From Marivita sp. XM-24bin2 (GTDB taxonomy: Bacteria; Pseudomonadota; Alphaproteobacteria; Rhodobacterales; Rhodobacteraceae), in NCBI GenBank assembly GCA_003149565.1, contig QCWH01000001.1:70285-134284 (forward strand): a DNA stretch of 64,000 nucleotides, written 5' to 3'. The position numbers were made by a program, and so were the translations under genes. Below, piece by piece: positions 62,093 to 64,000 of this stretch; position 1 is the stretch's first letter; each line of letters opens with the position of its first letter. Under the pieces are notes generated by a model that was not told the origin of the DNA, made no database searches, and saw only the letters and a list, made by a program, of their open reading frames with translations.

Positions 62093-63004
62093 ATGACCGA
62101 AGCGCGTCGCGGGCATTTGGCCATGTTGGCGTTCTCGGCGCTCGTCGCCGGGTCGTTTTCGCTTGGGTCAATGGCGGCCCCGCACATCGCACCGGACGCG
62201 CTAAACGCGGTGCGCTTCGTGATTGCAGCGGCCATTCTTGGTCTGGTCGTGTTTGCAACAGGAGGCATTGATCGGACTGCGTTCAAAGCCCCTTGGCGAT
62301 ATCCCTTCCTTGCAGTTTTCCTTGTCGCCTATTTTGTCCTGATGTTCGAAGGGTTGAAGACCGGAGCACCGGTTTCAATGGCTGCGGTGTTCACCCTGAC
62401 GCCACTTTTAGCGGCTGGATTTGGCTGGTTGTTGCTGAAACAGGTTCTGACCGGTCGTATGGCGGCTGCCCTTGCGATTGGCGGGGTTGGCGCGCTTTGG
62501 GTGATCTTCCGGGCCGACTTTTCGGCTTTACTGGACTTCGAGATCGGACGGGGTGAGGTCATCTATTTCTTTGGATGCGTCGCACATGCAGCCTATGCGC
62601 CGCTGGTGCCAAGGCTCAACCGTGGGGAACGGCCGGCTGTGTTTACATTCGGTGTTCTTTTCGCGGGCGCTGTGCTTTTGCTGGTCGTTGGCTATCCGTC
62701 TTTGATCACAACCCGGTGGGCGGCGCTGCCATCAATTGTCTGGGTGACTATTGGGTATACCGCTGTTTTCGCGAGTGCACTGACCTTTTTCCTTTTACAA
62801 TATGCCACTCTGCGCCTGCCGTCCGCCAAGGTCATGGCGTACACATATCTCACGCCGAGCTGGGTAATCCTTTGGGAAATGGCTTTAGGTCGGCCATTGC
62901 CCCCGGGCCTTATCCTCGTTGGAGTTGTCCTTACGATGGCTGCGCTTGGCCTCCTGTTGAAAGAAGACAGCCAAGTGCGCGGGCGCGTCGTGTCAAAAGG
63001 GTAG
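62093..63004 (+). CDS. EamA/DMT-family transporter
   Basis: 303 residues, ten helices in two EamA repeats (LAMLAFSALVAGSFSLGSMAAPHIAPDALNAVRFVIAAAILG; GEVIYFFGCVAHAAYAPLVPRLNRGE; ATLRLPSAKVMAYTYLTPSWVILWEMALG). The substrate is unknown. It follows the LysR gene by one base and could be controlled with it. The last 12 bases overlap the TraB gene on the opposite strand. ATG 62093 has a poor ribosome site, as expected for coupled translation. Confidence 0.88.
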   Translation: MTEARRGHLAMLAFSALVAGSFSLGSMAAPHIAPDALNAVRFVIAAAILGLVVFATGGIDRTAFKAPWRYPFLAVFLVAYFVLMFEGLKTGAPVSMAAVFTLTPLLAAGFGWLLLKQVLTGRMAAALAIGGVGALWVIFRADFSALLDFEIGRGEVIYFFGCVAHAAYAPLVPRLNRGERPAVFTFGVLFAGAVLLLVVGYPSLITTRWAALPSIVWVTIGYTAVFASALTFFLLQYATLRLPSAKVMAYTYLTPSWVILWEMALGRPLPPGLILVGVVLTMAALGLLLKEDSQVRGRVVSKG

Positions 63005-63979
63005 CCTTTCCAAGGTAAAGCCTTCTGCCTCAAGCAGTGCCAGCACACCCTCCTTGCCCGGCAGATGCGCCGCGCCGAAGGCGGCCACCACGGTATCGTG
63101 CGCTGCGATTGCTTCAAGCAGCACCGGAATCCATGCGCGGTTCCTGTCGATCAGCAGTTCTTTCTCCATCGTTTCGAAGATGTTTGCTGCGGTCTCAACG
63201 TGGATTGGACTGTAGCGTTCGGCAAGGAGTGCCGACATTCCCCACCCTTCCGCCGGTGCCTCGTCAAAATAGCTTGCCAGAAGGGTTGCGAATAGGTCTG
63301 CGTTGATCGCTGGATCGACCAGTGAAGAAAGCATCATGTCGATCTGCACGTTACGCGGTTGATCGGCGAAGGTGGTAAATATTGTCTCAACGTCTTCCAG
63401 AGCCGCGCGCGGTATGTCTTGGGCCGCCGCGATGTCTTCAATCAAGGCGTCCATGCCGCCGGAGGACAGGTCTTCGGACATTGCGCAGGGTGGAACGGCA
63501 AGCAGGACAGACACATACCAAGGCTGAAAGCGTGCTGCCATGAATGGCGGCAAGCCTCTTGCGCTTAAGGCGTCTGACATTTGTTCCCATTGGTCCTCAT
63601 CGAGCAGTTCTGGCAAGGTGGTGTCCTGCATCAGCAAAAGGCTCGGGTCAGTTGTCAGTCGCTCCTGCAGCGCAGTTTCGTCTTCTTTTGTCATTTCGAG
63701 CAAGACAAGGTCTGCCGCTTCAATCGTGGGCCTTAGGCGTTCAAGAGGCGCGTTCAGGCGGGGATCGGCAAGGTGCATCGTCCCGATCAAATGGAGTACT
63801 TCATCGCCTCGGGTCGCGCGCCAATGATTTCCTTCGGCATAGGGTGTGCCGTCTAGGGCGGATTGCAGTCGCGCCTGCTCCTCTGGGCCGAGCGTTGCGC
63901 GCAAGTCATTGCCAGAGCATGCCGCCAAAACAGGTTGGGCCACCCAAAAAGAGCATAGGAATATCAAGACGCGGAGCAT
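62993..63979 (-). CDS. TraB/GumN family protein
   Basis: 328 residues with a signal peptide (MLRVLIFLCSFWVAQPVLAACS). TraB/GumN/PrgY family: first motif VLHLIGTMHLADPRL (about 61-75, GTxH) and last motif VVAAFGAAHLPGKEGVLALLEAEGF near the end, with two conserved Glu between (LLEMTKEDE). Recent structural work relates this fold to metal-dependent proteases (Tiki type), but the bacterial role is unclear. A periplasmic or outer envelope place is likely. Twelve-base convergent overlap with the DMT gene. Confidence 0.9.
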   Translation of the reverse strand: MLRVLIFLCSFWVAQPVLAACSGNDLRATLGPEEQARLQSALDGTPYAEGNHWRATRGDEVLHLIGTMHLADPRLNAPLERLRPTIEAADLVLLEMTKEDETALQERLTTDPSLLLMQDTTLPELLDEDQWEQMSDALSARGLPPFMAARFQPWYVSVLLAVPPCAMSEDLSSGGMDALIEDIAAAQDIPRAALEDVETIFTTFADQPRNVQIDMMLSSLVDPAINADLFATLLASYFDEAPAEGWGMSALLAERYSPIHVETAANIFETMEKELLIDRNRAWIPVLLEAIAAHDTVVAAFGAAHLPGKEGVLALLEAEGFTLERLPF

Positions 63980-64000
63980 GTCGGGCTGTCCTTCTGCACG

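Noticed and set aside
1..64000. CRISPR arrays, prophage, insertion sequences, tRNA/rRNA genes, biosynthetic gene clusters
   Set aside because: Read through gene by gene; no repeat-spacer pattern, transposase, integrase, phage structural gene, or RNA gene core was recognised. tRNAs can be missed by eye; a tRNAscan-SE run would settle it.

Overview
This is a 64 kb stretch of a bacterial chromosome, almost certainly from an alphaproteobacterium of the marine Roseobacter/Rhodobacteraceae group. The evidence is the gene content and order: MipZ instead of MinCD, DUF6478 and DUF1491 proteins, the run rpoZ-rsh-DUF2062-pdxJ-acpS-lepB-rnc-era-DUF1491-recO, the run ffh-GNAT-chorismate mutase-rpsP, a CtrA-like box, and short hairpin repeats of a style I associate with this family. 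Coding density is very high, many neighbours overlap by 4 bases (ATGA), and GC is high throughout. I see no prophage, insertion sequence, CRISPR array, tRNA or rRNA, so this is mainly core genome.

Layout. 1-6.1 kb: transporters (a partial EamA, TauE/SafE, an APC-like permease), a DUF6478 protein, a lipoprotein and ilvD. 6.2-14.7 kb: a polyamine module with an ABC importer (potF-G-H-I), an FAD amine oxidase, a divergent GntR regulator and a class III aminotransferase, followed by a second GntR (FadR-type) regulator. 14.8-27.3 kb: a minus-strand housekeeping run (moaE, moaD, pgsA, recO, DUF1491, era, a DMT exporter, rnc, lepB, acpS, a membrane-fused hydrolase, pdxJ, DUF2062, rsh, rpoZ, folK). 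27.4-36.4 kb: an NYN nuclease-like gene, a YqaA-like protein, an MFS transporter, cytochrome c, ispH, a DEAD-box helicase, a LysE exporter, a methyltransferase, rnhA and a TRIC channel. 36.4-44.8 kb: a MalY-type lyase, def, a degenerate def paralogue, fmt, two YeaQ-type peptides, a stress protein with a SulP transporter, a glutathionyl-hydroquinone reductase and a degenerate receiver protein. 44.8-51.3 kb: smc, an HpcH aldolase, mipZ, rpmE and rplS. 51.5-60.3 kb: trmD, rimM, rpsP, chorismate mutase, four tandem GNAT acetyltransferases and ffh, with accessory genes inserted. 60.5-64 kb: azoR with a divergent LysR gene, a DMT transporter and a TraB/GumN protein.

How the parts work together. The polyamine module is the clearest local circuit: a 13-base palindromic motif occurs both in the potF/gntR gap and before the aminotransferase, each time overlapping a plausible promoter, so the GntR protein probably controls uptake and catabolism together. 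The ribosome/SRP block joins secretion (ffh), ribosomal proteins (rpsP, rplS, rpmE) and rRNA/tRNA maturation (rimM, trmD). In most bacteria rpsP-rimM-trmD-rplS is compact; here it is opened by an OmpV-like porin, a sulfotransferase-like gene, a membrane protein and an EthD protein. N-terminal processing genes sit together (def, a def-like pseudoenzyme, fmt). I found no clearly new multi-gene system. The best leads are the def-like pseudoenzyme, the GntR operator pair, the four-gene GNAT array, the degenerate receiver behind a CtrA-like box, and several strong hairpins or palindromes between genes.
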